DNA from: Calliopsis andreniformis
Lineage: Eukaryota > Arthropoda > Insecta > Hymenoptera > Andrenidae
Direction: 5' to 3'
Assembly: GCF_051401765.1 (NCBI RefSeq)
Contig: NW_027480422.1
Coordinates: 15,952,001 to 16,016,000, forward strand
DNA: 64,000 bases
In this document: one piece after another, positions 63,421-64,000 of the stretch
How positions within the stretch are numbered: the first letter of the stretch is position 1
Layout: each line of letters begins with the position of its first letter
Program-made: the position numbers and the translations under genes
The notes under the pieces: generated by a model
Told to the model about the DNA's origin: nothing
The model's database searches: none
What the model saw: the letters and a program-made list of their open reading frames with translations, nothing else

Positions 63421-64000
63421 GGCCGTAGCTATTCGATCTGGTAGAACAACGACCTAGAGTGAAGCCTCAGTTGCCCGAGCCGTAGAAGTGACCATTACTT
63501 TCACACTGTTTGCAATTATTCATTTTATACGATAGAAAAACTGTTGTATTTATATTGTATTCTTTTATTCGGGCATTGACTTCTATGGCCCTACCTATTC
63601 GATCTGGTGGAGCAACGCCCTAGAGTGAAGCCAAGGTTGCCCGGAACGTAGAAATGACCGTTACTTTCACAATGTTTGCAATTATTCATTTTATACGATG
63701 GAAAAACTGTTGTATTTATATTGTATTTTATGCTGCTGGCGTTGACTTCTAAGGCCGTAGCTATTCGATCTGATGGAACAACGCCATAGAGTGAAGCCTC
63801 AGTTGCCCGAGCCGTAGAAATGACCATTACTTTCACACTGTTTGCAATTATTCATTTTATACGATGGAAAAGCTGTTGTATTTATATTGTATTCTTTTAT
63901 TCGGGCATTGACTTCTATGGCCCTACCTATTCGATCTGGTGGAGCAACGCCCTAGAGTCAAGCCTAGGTTGCACGGAACGTAGAAACGATACATTATTTT
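63421..64000. repeat. Two-monomer (332-bp) tandem duplication, second copy incomplete
   Basis: GGCCGTAGCTATTCGATCTG at 63421 recurs at 63753. Each is followed by GCCTCAGTTGCCCGAGCCG and the unusual TTGTATTCTTTTATTCGGGC, with CTACCTATTCG after that. Small differences are visible (GGTAGAACAACGACC against GATGGAACAACGCCA). The last bases (CGATACATTATTTT) resemble a rare monomer near 39483 and 44131 and run off the window. Confidence 0.88.

Larger units (their letters stand above)
52295..64000. repeat. Satellite array, right arm (same monomer, same orientation)
   Basis: The same 166-bp satellite resumes directly after the LTR insertion, in the same orientation and in phase with the left arm: the monomer cut after GTTGACTT continues as CTTAGGCCC once one copy of the 4-bp duplication is removed. 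The array runs to the last base of the window, so its true end lies outside. Most pieces here have close relatives at 14-17, 20-21, 25-28 and 36-37 kb. I saw no gene in it. Confidence 0.98.

Noticed and set aside
1..64000. CRISPR array or bacterial origin
   Set aside because: Repeats are directly contiguous 166-bp monomers with no unique spacers, no cas genes and no bacterial gene organisation; an LTR with target-site duplication indicates a eukaryote.
1..64000. Telomere-like CCCTAAC in each monomer
   Set aside because: It occurs once per 166-bp monomer within GGCCCTAACTATTCG and is never tandem, so it is not telomeric DNA.
1..64000. tRNA, rRNA or other structured RNA genes
   Set aside because: No tRNA A/B-box arrangement or rRNA core motifs noticed in the LTR or in the satellite. 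Satellite transcripts may exist but the sequence gives no specific evidence.

Overview
The window is a fragment of a eukaryotic satellite-DNA array. Almost all of it is one tandemly repeated monomer of about 166 bp, AT-rich by eye, arranged head to tail in a single orientation from base 1 to base 64000, roughly 380 monomers. I found no inverted block. I found no protein-coding gene, tRNA, rRNA, CRISPR array or bacterial-type operon. Every open frame of 60-90 codons is a by-product of the monomer. Array size, a monomer close to nucleosome length, and multi-monomer (higher-order) repetition fit centromeric or pericentromeric heterochromatin. The species cannot be read from the sequence. An LTR insertion shows it is a eukaryote, and I only weakly lean towards an arthropod.

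The array is a patchwork of segmental duplications rather than one regular higher-order repeat. Bases 1-6807 hold individually diverged monomers. Bases 6808-11120 are two nearly identical copies of a 13-monomer block (2156/2157 bp). Bases 11121-21956 are a mosaic whose pieces recur 30-40 kb away. Bases 21957-35890 are two copies of a 42-monomer, 6967-bp block; I saw one base difference in the stretches compared. Bases 37410-39749 and 42058-44397 are a 14-monomer block repeated 4648 bp apart. Bases 44392-44995 are a two-monomer (332-bp) tandem duplication. The rest, to 64000, is again a mosaic of pieces related to 14-17, 20-21, 25-28 and 36-37 kb.

The one interruption is a 766-bp non-satellite insertion at 51529-52294. 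It starts TGTTAC, ends GTAACA and is flanked by a perfect 4-bp target-site duplication (ACTT). This is a solo LTR of a Gypsy- or BEL/Pao-like retrotransposon. A paralogous satellite segment at 16.35-17.5 kb has the same monomer register without the insertion: the coordinate offset changes by exactly 770 bp, the LTR plus one target-site copy.

Nothing here works as a gene system. The interest lies in array architecture: very recent large duplications, chimeric blocks that record exchange between arrays, a short variable module inside an otherwise conserved monomer, a CENP-B-box-like motif, and block boundaries plus the LTR target that fall in the same part of the monomer.
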